From the NCBI GenBank assembly GCA_903873565.1, contig CAIQOY010000183.1, forward strand, positions 1-19,870: a DNA stretch of 19,870 nt, written 5' to 3'. A program made the position numbers and the translations under genes. This document shows, one piece after another, positions 1 to 7,508 of the stretch; the stretch's first letter is position 1; each line of letters begins with the position of its first letter. This stretch comes from an uncultured Actinomycetes bacterium (GTDB lineage Bacteria; Actinomycetota; Thermoleophilia; Gaiellales; F1-60-MAGs149). A model generated the notes under the pieces. The model made no database searches, was not told where the DNA came from, and was given only the letters and a program-made list of their open reading frames with translations.

Positions 1-364
1 CGATCGCGGGCAGGCGCACGTCGTCGGGGGCGTCCATGCCGGGCGAGCGGTGCAGCGTGCCGTCGAGGCGGTAGGTCCAGCCGTGGTAGCGGCACTGCAG
101 GGTCTTGCGCCGCCCGCAGCCCTCGGCCACGAGCGCCCCGCGGTGGCGGCAGACGTTGACGAGGCCGTGCAGCGCGCCGTCCGTGTCGCGCGTGGCCACG
201 ATCGGCAGCCCGGCGAGGTCGGCGGCCATGAACGAGCCCGGCTCGGACACCTCCGCAGCCGAGCCGATGTACTGCCAGCCGGCGCGCAGGATGGTCGCGC
301 GCTCGCGCTCGAGCACCGCGGGGTCGGTGTACCAGGCGTCGGGCAGGGTGGCGATCGCGCTCAT
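1..364 (-). CDS. Rieske [2Fe-2S] aromatic-ring-hydroxylating oxygenase, large subunit (N-terminal part, runs off left edge)
   Basis: Translating the minus strand from the ATG at 364-362 gives 121 residues with a complete Rieske cluster site: Cys72-x-His74 in CRHRG and Cys91-x2-His94 in CRYHGWTY, 16 residues apart. That spacing and the CxH/CxxH pattern are typical of the alpha subunit of ring-hydroxylating oxygenases and related Rieske monooxygenases, which take electrons from a reductase and hydroxylate or demethylate a substrate at a mononuclear iron. The catalytic iron domain would lie beyond base 1, so the substrate cannot be inferred. The start is supported by TAGACT seven bases upstream, which suggests a leaderless mRNA, and by MSAIATLPDAWYTDP, a normal N-terminus for the family. 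The gene diverges from the thioesterase at 415 with 50 bases between the starts. The Rieske domain is certain; the exact reaction is not. Confidence 0.9.
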   Translation of the reverse strand, partial: MSAIATLPDAWYTDPAVLERERATILRAGWQYIGSAAEVSEPGSFMAADLAGLPIVATRDTDGALHGLVNVCRHRGALVAEGCGRRKTLQCRYHGWTYRLDGTLHRSPGMDAPDDVRLPAI

Positions 365-371
365 GCGGGCG

Positions 372-377
372 AGTCTA
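372..377 (-). promoter_or_regulatory. -10 box of a likely leaderless promoter for the Rieske oxygenase
   Basis: Read on the minus strand, TAGACT is followed by seven bases and then the ATG at 364. TANNNT at this distance places transcription initiation on or beside the start codon, the usual arrangement of leaderless actinobacterial genes. No Shine-Dalgarno sequence and no clear -35 is visible. Confidence 0.55.
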
Positions 378-402
378 GCGCGGCGCCGCTCCCGTCTCGG
401 GC

Positions 403-408
403 TAGGCT
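403..408 (+). promoter_or_regulatory. -10 box of a likely leaderless promoter for the thioesterase
   Basis: TAGGCT is followed by six bases and the GTG at 415. There is no Shine-Dalgarno sequence in between. It lies back to back with the minus-strand TAGACT box at 372-377, so a short intergenic strip appears to hold two divergent leaderless promoters. Confidence 0.55.
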
Positions 409-414
409 TCCCCC

Positions 415-861
415 GTGTCCGAGCGCCCCCCGATCCCGACCCGCGCCGACTTCGCCGCGTTCCGCGCGGTCACGACGCGCTGGATGGACAACGACGCCTA
501 CGGGCACGTCAACAACGTCGTCTACTACAGCTGGTTCGACACCGCCGTCAACGCGCACCTGGTCGAGCAGGGCGCCCTCGACCCGGCCTCCGGGGACGTG
601 GTCGGGGTGGTGGTGGAGACGGGCTGCCGCTACCACGCGCCGATCAGCTTCCCCGAGCCCGTCGAGATCGGCCTGCGCGTCGAGCGCGTCGGCGAGACGT
701 CGGTGGCCTACGCGCTCGGCGTCTTCCGGGCGGGGGAGGAGCGGGCGGCCGCCGACGGCCGCTTCGTGCACGTCTACGTCGAGCGCGCCGCGATGCGCCC
801 CGTGCCCGTCCCGGAGGCCGTGCGCCGCGCCGTCCTTCCGCTGACGGCCGACCGGCCGTAA
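415..861 (+). CDS. Acyl-CoA thioesterase, 4-hydroxybenzoyl-CoA thioesterase (hotdog) family
   Basis: This 148-residue protein has the YbgC/FadM-type hotdog signature near its N-terminus: WMDNDAYGHVNN at residues 23-34, followed by VVYYSWFD. The Asp in this motif is the catalytic acid/base of the family, which hydrolyses acyl-CoA or aryl-CoA thioesters in the cytosol. The length matches single-domain family members (about 130-160 residues). The GTG at 415 is chosen because TAGGCT lies six bases upstream and the protein begins just before the conserved fold; no ribosome binding site is visible. It precedes an acyl-CoA dehydrogenase and a CoA-transferase on the same strand, so a role in releasing or balancing CoA for that block is plausible. 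The acyl substrate is unknown. Confidence 0.88.
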   Translation: MSERPPIPTRADFAAFRAVTTRWMDNDAYGHVNNVVYYSWFDTAVNAHLVEQGALDPASGDVVGVVVETGCRYHAPISFPEPVEIGLRVERVGETSVAYALGVFRAGEERAAADGRFVHVYVERAAMRPVPVPEAVRRAVLPLTADRP

Positions 862-864
862 TCT
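859..864 (+). promoter_or_regulatory. Possible -10 box for the acyl-CoA dehydrogenase block
   Basis: TAATCT overlaps the TAA stop of the thioesterase. Initiation about seven bases downstream would give a leader of about 60 bases ahead of the ATG at 935. No convincing -35 is present (TTCCGC at the right distance). The -10 match alone is weak support. Confidence 0.35.
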
Positions 865-885
865 TGCGCGCAGCGAAGCATTCAG

Positions 886-904
886 CGGGGCCGTCCGGGC
901 CCCG
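886..904 (+). terminator. Small GC hairpin between thioesterase and acyl-CoA dehydrogenase
   Basis: CGGGGCC (886-892) pairs with GGCCCCG (898-904) around a five-base loop. There is no T-run after it. It could be a weak terminator for the thioesterase, or a leader hairpin in the following mRNA if the -10 box at 859-864 is used. Confidence 0.35.
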
Positions 905-934
905 CGCGACACGACGACAGGGAGACGGACCGGC

Positions 935-2146
935 ATGCCCCTCAAGGAGCGGATCAGCGCCTTCGACGGCCTCGACATCACGGACGAGCAGCGGGAGATC
1001 CTCGAGGCCATCCGGGCGTTCGTCGACCAGGAGATCATCCCCGTCGCCAAGGAGCTCGAGGCCAGGGACGAGTTCCCGGCCGCGATCGTCGACGGCCTGC
1101 GCGAGATGGGCGCCTTCGGCATGCGGATCCCGACCGAGTACGGCGGCCTCGGTCTCGACCTCGTCACCTACGCGCTCGCGATCGCCGAGCTGACGCGCGG
1201 CTGGATGGCCGTGTCGGGCATCGTCAACGGCCAGTACATCGTCGGCGGCATGATCGCCGCCCACGGCTCCGACGCGCAGAAGGACGCCTACCTGCCGCGC
1301 CTCGCCGCCGGCGAGATCCGCTCCTGCTTCTCGATGACCGAGCCGGGCGCCGGCTCCGACGTGCAGGCGATCATCACCACGGCGCGCCTCGACGGCGACG
1401 AGTACGTGATCAACGGCTCCAAGATGTGGGTCACCAACGGCGACCGCGCGTCCGTGATCGCGCTGCTGGTCAAGACCGACCCCGACGCGGACCCGCGCCA
1501 CACCGGCATGACGGCGCTGCTCGTCGACAAGGAGCCGCTGGTGGCCGACCAGGGCACCCTCAAGGTGTCGCCGCACCTCGGCAAGCTCGGCTACCACGGC
1601 GTCGAGTCCGTCGAGCTGACCTTCGAGGACCACCGCGTCCCCGCGAGCGCCGTCCTCGGCGGCCCCGACAAGGTCGGGCAGGGCTTCTACCAGATGATGA
1701 GCGGCATCGAGACCGGCCGCATCAACGTCGCCAGCCGCGGCCTCGGCATCTCCCTGCGCGCCCTCGAGCTGTCGCTCGAGTACGCCCAGCAGCGCGAGGC
1801 CTTCGGCAAGCCGATCGGCTACCACCAGCTGATCCAGAAGAAGATCGCCGACATGGCGACCCGCATCGAGGCCTCCAAGCACCTGATCCTCGCCGCCGCG
1901 CGGAAGAAGGACTCGGGCCAGCGCGCCGACGTCGAGGCCGGCATGGCCAAGCTCTACGCGACCGAGACCTGCCAGCGCTGCGCCGAGGAGGCGATGCGCA
2001 TCTTCGGCGGCTACGGCTACTCGACGGAGTACGAGGTCGAGCGCCTCTACCGCGACGCCCCGCTGATGATGATCGGCGAGGGCTCGAACGAGATCCAGGA
2101 GACGATCATCGCCAAGGGCCTGCTCAAGCGCCACGCCCTGGCCTAG
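935..2146 (+). CDS. Acyl-CoA dehydrogenase
   Basis: This 403-residue flavoenzyme has the usual length and motifs of the acyl-CoA dehydrogenase family. It carries the FAD/substrate motif SMTEPGAGSDVQA in the middle domain, YVINGSKMWVTNG just after it, and IFGGYGYSTEYEVERLYRDA near the C-terminus. The catalytic base is probably Glu382 in IGEGSNEIQ, in place of the common YEGT. The family removes the alpha and beta hydrogens of an acyl-CoA and passes electrons to ETF. The ATG at 935 is preceded by AGGGAG at 919-924. It is followed 83 bases later by a class III CoA-transferase, a pairing common in pathways that activate an acid by CoA transfer and then oxidise it. The chain length or branching of the substrate cannot be read; glutaryl-, isovaleryl- or short-chain-specific members look alike at this level. 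Confidence 0.95.
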   Translation: MPLKERISAFDGLDITDEQREILEAIRAFVDQEIIPVAKELEARDEFPAAIVDGLREMGAFGMRIPTEYGGLGLDLVTYALAIAELTRGWMAVSGIVNGQYIVGGMIAAHGSDAQKDAYLPRLAAGEIRSCFSMTEPGAGSDVQAIITTARLDGDEYVINGSKMWVTNGDRASVIALLVKTDPDADPRHTGMTALLVDKEPLVADQGTLKVSPHLGKLGYHGVESVELTFEDHRVPASAVLGGPDKVGQGFYQMMSGIETGRINVASRGLGISLRALELSLEYAQQREAFGKPIGYHQLIQKKIADMATRIEASKHLILAAARKKDSGQRADVEAGMAKLYATETCQRCAEEAMRIFGGYGYSTEYEVERLYRDAPLMMIGEGSNEIQETIIAKGLLKRHALA

Positions 2147-2229
2147 CGCACGGACCCCAGTCGGCCGAAACCGCGCGGCCGGCGATGGGGCAGGTGAGAG
2201 GATCGCGGTTCCCCCGATCGGAGAGGCGA

Positions 2230-3453
2230 GTGACGGATAGCGAGGAGACCACGCAGGGCCCGCTGGAGGGCGTGCGCATGATCGAGTTCGGCCAGCTCCT
2301 GGCCGGGCCCTACTGCGCGTCCCTGATGGCCGACTTCGGCGCCGAGGTGATCAAGGTCGAGGCGCCGCCCGCCGGCGACCCGATGCGCGTGTGGGGCCGC
2401 GAGAAGGTCAACGACCACACGCTCTGGTGGCCGACCCTGGCCCGCTCGAAGAAGGTCGTGACCCTCAACCTGCGCGAGCCGCGCGGCCAGGAGCTCGCCC
2501 TCGAGCTGATGGCCAAGGCGGACGTGGCCCTCGAGAACTTCAGCCCGGGGACGATGGAGAAGTGGAACATCGGCCCCGACCAGGCCCTCGCCGCCAACCC
2601 GCGCCTGATCTACGCCCGCGTCTCCGGCTACGGCCAGACCGGGCGCTACAAGGACCGCGTCGGCTTCGCCGCCGCCGGCGAGGCGATGGGCGGCCTGCGC
2701 TACTTCAACGGCTACCCGGGCCAGGCGCCGCCGCGCGCCGGCATCTCGCTCGGCGACACGCTCGCCGCCAAGCAGGCCTTCGAGGGCATCCTGATGGCGC
2801 TCTACTGGCGCGACGCCAGGGGCTCCGGCAAGGGCCAGGTGATCGACGCCGCGATCGTCGACGCCTGCTTCGCGATGACCGAGTCGACGATCACCGAGTA
2901 CGGCCTGACCGGCGTCATCCGCGAGCCCTCCGGCTCGTACCTGTCGAAGATCGCGCCGTCCAACGTGCACCAGTCGAAGGACGGCAAGTGGGTGGTCATC
3001 GCGGCCAACCACGACTCGCTGTGGAAGCGCCTGTCGGCGCTGATGGGCCGGCCCGAGCTGGCCGAGGACGAGCGCTACGCGACGCACCGCGCGCGCGGCG
3101 AGCACGAGCACGAGCTGTACGCGATGATCGACGAGTGGGCGGCCGGGTACACGGCCGCCGAGCTCGACGAGATGCTCGCGGAGGCGAACGTCGTGTCGGC
3201 CGGGGTCTACTCGGCCGCCGACATGTACGACGACCCGCACTTCCGCGAGCGCGGGCTGATCGTGGACATCGAGGACCCCGAGATCGGCACGATGCCGGTC
3301 CCGGGCATCACCCCGAAGCTCTCCCAGACCCCCGGCTCGATCCGCTGGGGCGGCAAGTGGGAGGTCGGGGCGGACAACGAGGAGATCTGGTGCGGACTCG
3401 TCGGGCTCACGCAGGGCGAGCTCGGGGACCTGCAGCAGGCCGGGATCGTCTAG
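2230..3453 (+). CDS. Class III CoA-transferase (CaiB/BaiF family)
   Basis: The 407-residue protein starts with the typical GVRMIEFGQLLAGPYCASLMADFGAEVIKVE block and continues with ENFSPGTMEKW and IYARVSGYGQTG, all family hallmarks. The likely catalytic aspartate is Asp176 in ISLGDTLAA, equivalent to the residue that forms the acyl-anhydride intermediate in formyl-CoA transferase. The enzyme moves CoA from a donor such as succinyl-CoA to a carboxylic acid. The GTG at 2230 is chosen over upstream in-frame codons because GGAGAG ends five bases before it and the conserved domain begins about 13 residues later; the upstream part of the open frame is out-of-frame readthrough of the dehydrogenase. 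It sits between the acyl-CoA dehydrogenase and hyuA, suggesting activation of an acid made or used by the block. Confidence 0.93.
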   Translation: MTDSEETTQGPLEGVRMIEFGQLLAGPYCASLMADFGAEVIKVEAPPAGDPMRVWGREKVNDHTLWWPTLARSKKVVTLNLREPRGQELALELMAKADVALENFSPGTMEKWNIGPDQALAANPRLIYARVSGYGQTGRYKDRVGFAAAGEAMGGLRYFNGYPGQAPPRAGISLGDTLAAKQAFEGILMALYWRDARGSGKGQVIDAAIVDACFAMTESTITEYGLTGVIREPSGSYLSKIAPSNVHQSKDGKWVVIAANHDSLWKRLSALMGRPELAEDERYATHRARGEHEHELYAMIDEWAAGYTAAELDEMLAEANVVSAGVYSAADMYDDPHFRERGLIVDIEDPEIGTMPVPGITPKLSQTPGSIRWGGKWEVGADNEEIWCGLVGLTQGELGDLQQAGIV

Positions 3454-3489
3454 CGTAGTGCCCTGCACCTGGAGAGAAAGGACGGACCT

Positions 3490-5544
3490 GTGGCGTATCG
3501 CCTAGGAGTGGACGTCGGTGGCACCTTCACCGACCTCTTCCTCGTCAATGACGAAGACGGGACCCAGCACCGGGTCAAGACCCCGTCGACGCCGAGCGAC
3601 CCCTCCCAGGGCGTGCTCGTCGGCGTGACCAAGATCTGCGAGACGGCGGGCATCAGCCCGGCCGAGCTCGGCAACATCATGCACGGCACCACCGTGGCCA
3701 CCAACGCGGTCCTCGAGGGCAAGGGCGCCCGCGTCGGCCTGATCACCACGCAGGGCTTCAAGCAGATCCTGCACCTGGCCCGCTCGCAGACGCCGGGCCC
3801 GCTGGCCGGCTGGATCATCATGATCAAGCCCGACCCGCCGGCGCTGCTCTCCGACACCGTCGAGGCCGTCGAGCGCATGGGCCCCCGCGGCGAGACCGTG
3901 GTGCCCGTCGACGAGAAGCAGGTCGAGGGCATCATCAGGCAGCTGGTGGAGAGCGGCGTCGAGTCGCTCACCGTCGGCCTGATCAACTCGTACATCTCCA
4001 ACAAGCACGAGAAGCAGATCGGCGAGATCGTCGAGCGCCTCTACCCGGGCTTCCCCGTCACCCTGTCCTCGGACGTGGTGCCGGAGTTCCGCGAGTACGA
4101 GCGCACGCTGACCGCGTGCATGAACTCGTTCGTGCGCCCGAAGGTGCAGACGTACGTCGACAACCTCGACGCGGAGCTCAAGAAGGGCGGCGCGACCTGC
4201 GACGTCAACATCCTGCGCTCCGACGCCGGCCTGATGACGACCCGCGAGGCGGCCCGCAACCCGATCTACGGCGTCCTCTCCGGCCCGTCCGGCGGCGTCG
4301 CCGGCGCGCTCGCCCTGTCGGTGCGCGCGGGCTACCCGAACATCCTCACGTTCGACATGGGCGGCACGTCCACCGACGTGGCCCTCTGCCAGAACGGCGA
4401 GCCGACGATCGGCCGCGACACCTCGATCGGGCAGTTCCGCCTGAAGGTGCCGTCGATCAACGTGCACACCGTCGGCGCGGGCGGCGGCTCGATCGCCCAC
4501 GTCCCGCAGCTGACGCGCGCCCTGCGCGTCGGCCCGCAGTCGGCCGGCGCCGAGCCGGGCCCCGCGGCCTACGGCAAGGGCGGCACCGAGCCGACCGTGA
4601 CCGACGCGAACGTCGTCGTCGGCCACCTCCCGCCGCGCCTTCTGGGCGGCGAGATGGAGCTCGACGTCGCGGGCGCCACGGCGGCCGTGCAGACGATCGG
4701 CGACGCGATCGGCCTCGACACCGAGGCCGCCGCCGAGGGCATCCTCGCGATCGTCAACGAGAACATGGCGGGCGCCCTGCGCCTCGTCTCCGTGCAGCGC
4801 GGCTACGACCCGCGCGACTTCGCGCTCGTCGCCTTCGGCGGCGCGGGCCCGCTGCACGCCAACGCGGTGGCCGAGCTGATGGGCTCGTTCCCCGTGATCG
4901 TGCCCCCGGCTCCGGGCCTGCTCTGCGCGACCGGCGACCTCGTCGCCGAGTTCCGCAACGAGTTCGCCCAGACGATCGTCACCCCGATGGACGAGGTCAA
5001 CATCTCCGACGTCGCGGCGGTCCTCGACGACCTCGGCGCCCGCACCCGCGAGTGGATGACGTCGGAGGGCATCGCCGAGGGCGACCAGCGGGTCACGTTC
5101 CTGGCGGACATGCGCTACGTCCTCCAGGGCTACGAGATCCCCGTCCCGGTCGAGATCGACGCCGTCAAGGGCGGCTCGATCACGGCCATGGGCGACCTGT
5201 TCGACCAGATGCACGAGCAGCTGTACGGCTTCATGATGGACGACGCCCGCAAGGAGATCGTCAACCTGCGCTGCATCGGCAACGGCGCCGTGCCGAAGAT
5301 CAAGCTCCCCGAGGGCGAGGTCAAGGCCAACGACGGCTCCGACGCGGTGGTCGAGGAGCACCAGATCGTCTTCAAGGGCGAGAAGGTCGCGACCAAGATC
5401 TACGACCGCGGCAAGCTCACGCCGGGCGCCACGTTCGACGGCCCGGCGATCGTCACGGAGTTCGACTCCACGACGGTGGTCCTCCCCGGCTACACGGCCG
5501 AGATGGACCGGTACTTCAACATCCTGATCAACCCGAAGGCCTAG
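3490..5544 (+). CDS. hyuA: HyuA-type subunit of an ATP-dependent hydantoinase/oxoprolinase (or acetophenone carboxylase-like) enzyme
   Basis: The 684-residue protein has the actin-like ATPase signatures of HyuA: DVGGTFTD at residues 8-15, SGPSGGVAGA near 264-273, DMGGTSTD at 289-296 and VHTVGAGGGSIA near 325-336. HyuA and HyuB together use ATP to open N-methylhydantoin or 5-oxoproline; related pairs carboxylate acetone or acetophenone or open caprolactam. All ATP motifs are intact and the length is usual. The GTG at 3490 has AAAGGA at 3477-3482, seven bases upstream. A weak -10-like TAGCGT (3451-3456) overlaps the stop of the CoA-transferase gene, so a promoter here is possible but unproven. 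hyuB follows after 14 bases. A cyclic amide is favoured as substrate because of the amidase gene downstream, but ketone carboxylation cannot be ruled out. Confidence 0.93.
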   Translation: MAYRLGVDVGGTFTDLFLVNDEDGTQHRVKTPSTPSDPSQGVLVGVTKICETAGISPAELGNIMHGTTVATNAVLEGKGARVGLITTQGFKQILHLARSQTPGPLAGWIIMIKPDPPALLSDTVEAVERMGPRGETVVPVDEKQVEGIIRQLVESGVESLTVGLINSYISNKHEKQIGEIVERLYPGFPVTLSSDVVPEFREYERTLTACMNSFVRPKVQTYVDNLDAELKKGGATCDVNILRSDAGLMTTREAARNPIYGVLSGPSGGVAGALALSVRAGYPNILTFDMGGTSTDVALCQNGEPTIGRDTSIGQFRLKVPSINVHTVGAGGGSIAHVPQLTRALRVGPQSAGAEPGPAAYGKGGTEPTVTDANVVVGHLPPRLLGGEMELDVAGATAAVQTIGDAIGLDTEAAAEGILAIVNENMAGALRLVSVQRGYDPRDFALVAFGGAGPLHANAVAELMGSFPVIVPPAPGLLCATGDLVAEFRNEFAQTIVTPMDEVNISDVAAVLDDLGARTREWMTSEGIAEGDQRVTFLADMRYVLQGYEIPVPVEIDAVKGGSITAMGDLFDQMHEQLYGFMMDDARKEIVNLRCIGNGAVPKIKLPEGEVKANDGSDAVVEEHQIVFKGEKVATKIYDRGKLTPGATFDGPAIVTEFDSTTVVLPGYTAEMDRYFNILINPKA

Positions 5545-5558
5545 GGGAGGCGGACACG

Positions 5559-7508
5559 ATGGCATCCACCACCGACGAGCTCCGCATCGCGGAGATCCCG
5601 ACGGACGTCGAGATCGACCCCGTCACCCTCGACATCATCGAGGGCGCCCTGAAGAGCGCCCGCTACGAGATGGACGCGACGCTGTTCCGCTCGGCGATGA
5701 GCCCGGTCATCCGGGAGCAGCACGACGAGTTCCCGATGATCACGGACCCGCGCGGCCGCATGGTCGTGGGCCAGTTCGGGGCCTACATCAACGAGATGAT
5801 GGAGGAGTGGGACCAGGGCATCTACGAGGGCGACGTGATCCTCACGTCGGACCCCTTCAAGTGCTCCGCCTCCATCTCGCACACCAACGACTGGCTGATC
5901 CTCGTGCCGATCTTCCACGGCGGCGAGCTCGTCGGCTGGTCGTCGCAGTTCGGCCACATGATGGACGCCGGCGGCCGCCTCCCGGGCTCGCTGCCGACGA
6001 ACGCGAAGACGATCTACGACGAGGGCCTGATCATCCCGCCGGTCAAGGTGATCGAGCGGGGCGAGGTGCAGCAGCCGGTCCTCAACCTGATCTTCAACAA
6101 CATGCGCATGCCGGCGATGAACCGCGCCGACATGTTCGCCCTGATCGCGGGCTGCCGCGCGGGCGAGAAGCGGGTCCAGGAGCTCTGCGACCGCTTCGGC
6201 AAGGAGACCTACCTGGCGGCCTGCCAGGCGCTCCTCGACCGCACCCACGCGGCGATGAAGACCCTGATCAACCTGGCCATCCCCGAGGTGCCGCACTCGT
6301 TCGAGGACTACGTCGACGACGACGGCCTCGGCCACGGCCCCTTCAAGATGAAGCTGACGATCTGGCGGGAGGGCGACCACGCCTTCTTCGACTGGACCGG
6401 GACGGATCCGCAGGCCATGGGCCCCGTGAACTTCTACCTCTCCGAGGGGATGTTCAAGATGTTCATCGGGATCTACCTGATCATGGTCAACGACCCGCAG
6501 ATCCTGTTCAACGACGGGTTCTACCCGCTGCTCCACATCATCCTGCCGGAGGGCTGCCTCCTGCGTCCGCGCTTCCCGTCCGCCCTCGGCTGCCGCACCC
6601 ACGCGCTGGCGCGGCTGTTCGACGTGCTCGGCGGCGCGCTGACCAAGCAGGCCCCGGAGCTGAACACGGCGGCGGGCTACGGCACCTCGCCGTACATGCT
6701 GTACTCCGGCTGGGGCGAGAAGGGCGACTTCTTCTACGCCATGGAGATCCTCTACGGCGGCATCCCCGGCCGCCCGATCGGGGACGGCATGGACGGCCAC
6801 TCGTGGTGGCCGCTGTTCGAGAACATCCCGACCGAGTACCTCGAGGCGTACTACCCGCTGCGCATCGACGGCTACACCACGGTCACCGACTCCGGCGGCC
6901 CGGGCCTGCACCGCGGCGGCAACGGCGTCGAGAAGCGGTACGTCTACCTCGAGCCCGGTGAGGTCTCGATCCACGACGACCGCTGGCTGACCCGCCCGTG
7001 GGGCGTCCTCGGCGGCCTGCCGGGCGCCCGCTCGGAGAAGATCCTCAAGCGCGTCGACGGCTCCGAGGAGCGGCTGCCGTCGAAGTGCGACGAGATCGAG
7101 GTCGAGCCCGGCGACATGCTGATCTACCGCACCGCCGGCGGCGGGGGCTGGAAGGACCGCCTCGACCGCCCGGTCGAGGCCGTCGTCCGCGACGTGGCCT
7201 TCGGGCTCGTCAGCCCGGCGTACGCCAAGGAGGGCTACGGCGTCGTGATGAACGCCGACGGCACCGCCGACGAGGCGGCCACGGAGACGGAGCGGGAGCG
7301 CCAGCGCGCGGAGCGCGGCGACGCCCTGTTCTTCGACTTCGGGCCGCCGCTCGAGGAGGTCCTCGCCAACTGCAAGGCGGAGACCGGCCTCGAGCCGCCG
7401 ATCCCGGCGACGCCGCTGAAGTGGTCGCCGCTCGAGGACGGCGCGGAGGCGCAGAAGCGCGTCCGCGAGAAGGACGACCTGCCCGGGGACATCGTCACCG
7501 CCCCGTGA
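5559..7508 (+). CDS. hyuB: HyuB-type subunit of the same ATP-dependent hydantoinase/oxoprolinase-like enzyme
   Basis: This 649-residue protein is the partner of HyuA. It begins the domain with VEIDPVTLDIIEGALKSARYEMDATLFRSAMSPVIREQHD and includes GHMMDAGGRLPGSLP near residues 132-146, as in the HyuB family. The motif commonly seen as NDPY with a downstream THxxD appears here as SDPFKCSASISHTND (97-111), a recognisable variant with a Cys. About 62 residues at the C-terminus (588-649) extend beyond the part I recognise as the core family. The ATG at 5559 is preceded by GGGGAGG (5544-5550), and the gene follows hyuA by 14 bases, so the two are certainly co-transcribed. Its stop overlaps the start of the amidase gene by four bases (GTGA). 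The substrate is not determined by sequence. Confidence 0.92.
   Translation: MASTTDELRIAEIPTDVEIDPVTLDIIEGALKSARYEMDATLFRSAMSPVIREQHDEFPMITDPRGRMVVGQFGAYINEMMEEWDQGIYEGDVILTSDPFKCSASISHTNDWLILVPIFHGGELVGWSSQFGHMMDAGGRLPGSLPTNAKTIYDEGLIIPPVKVIERGEVQQPVLNLIFNNMRMPAMNRADMFALIAGCRAGEKRVQELCDRFGKETYLAACQALLDRTHAAMKTLINLAIPEVPHSFEDYVDDDGLGHGPFKMKLTIWREGDHAFFDWTGTDPQAMGPVNFYLSEGMFKMFIGIYLIMVNDPQILFNDGFYPLLHIILPEGCLLRPRFPSALGCRTHALARLFDVLGGALTKQAPELNTAAGYGTSPYMLYSGWGEKGDFFYAMEILYGGIPGRPIGDGMDGHSWWPLFENIPTEYLEAYYPLRIDGYTTVTDSGGPGLHRGGNGVEKRYVYLEPGEVSIHDDRWLTRPWGVLGGLPGARSEKILKRVDGSEERLPSKCDEIEVEPGDMLIYRTAGGGGWKDRLDRPVEAVVRDVAFGLVSPAYAKEGYGVVMNADGTADEAATETERERQRAERGDALFFDFGPPLEEVLANCKAETGLEPPIPATPLKWSPLEDGAEAQKRVREKDDLPGDIVTAP

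Noticed and set aside
3502..5565. A 687-codon open frame on the minus strand opposite hyuA, and similar long frames opposite most genes
   Set aside because: In GC-rich DNA the strand opposite a real gene often stays open. The translations are low-complexity (Arg, Asp, Val, Leu, Ala) and show no family motif, while the plus-strand frames do.
3490..7508. Assignment as acetone carboxylase
   Set aside because: Acetone carboxylase has a third small subunit gene next to the two large ones; here an amidase gene occupies that place.
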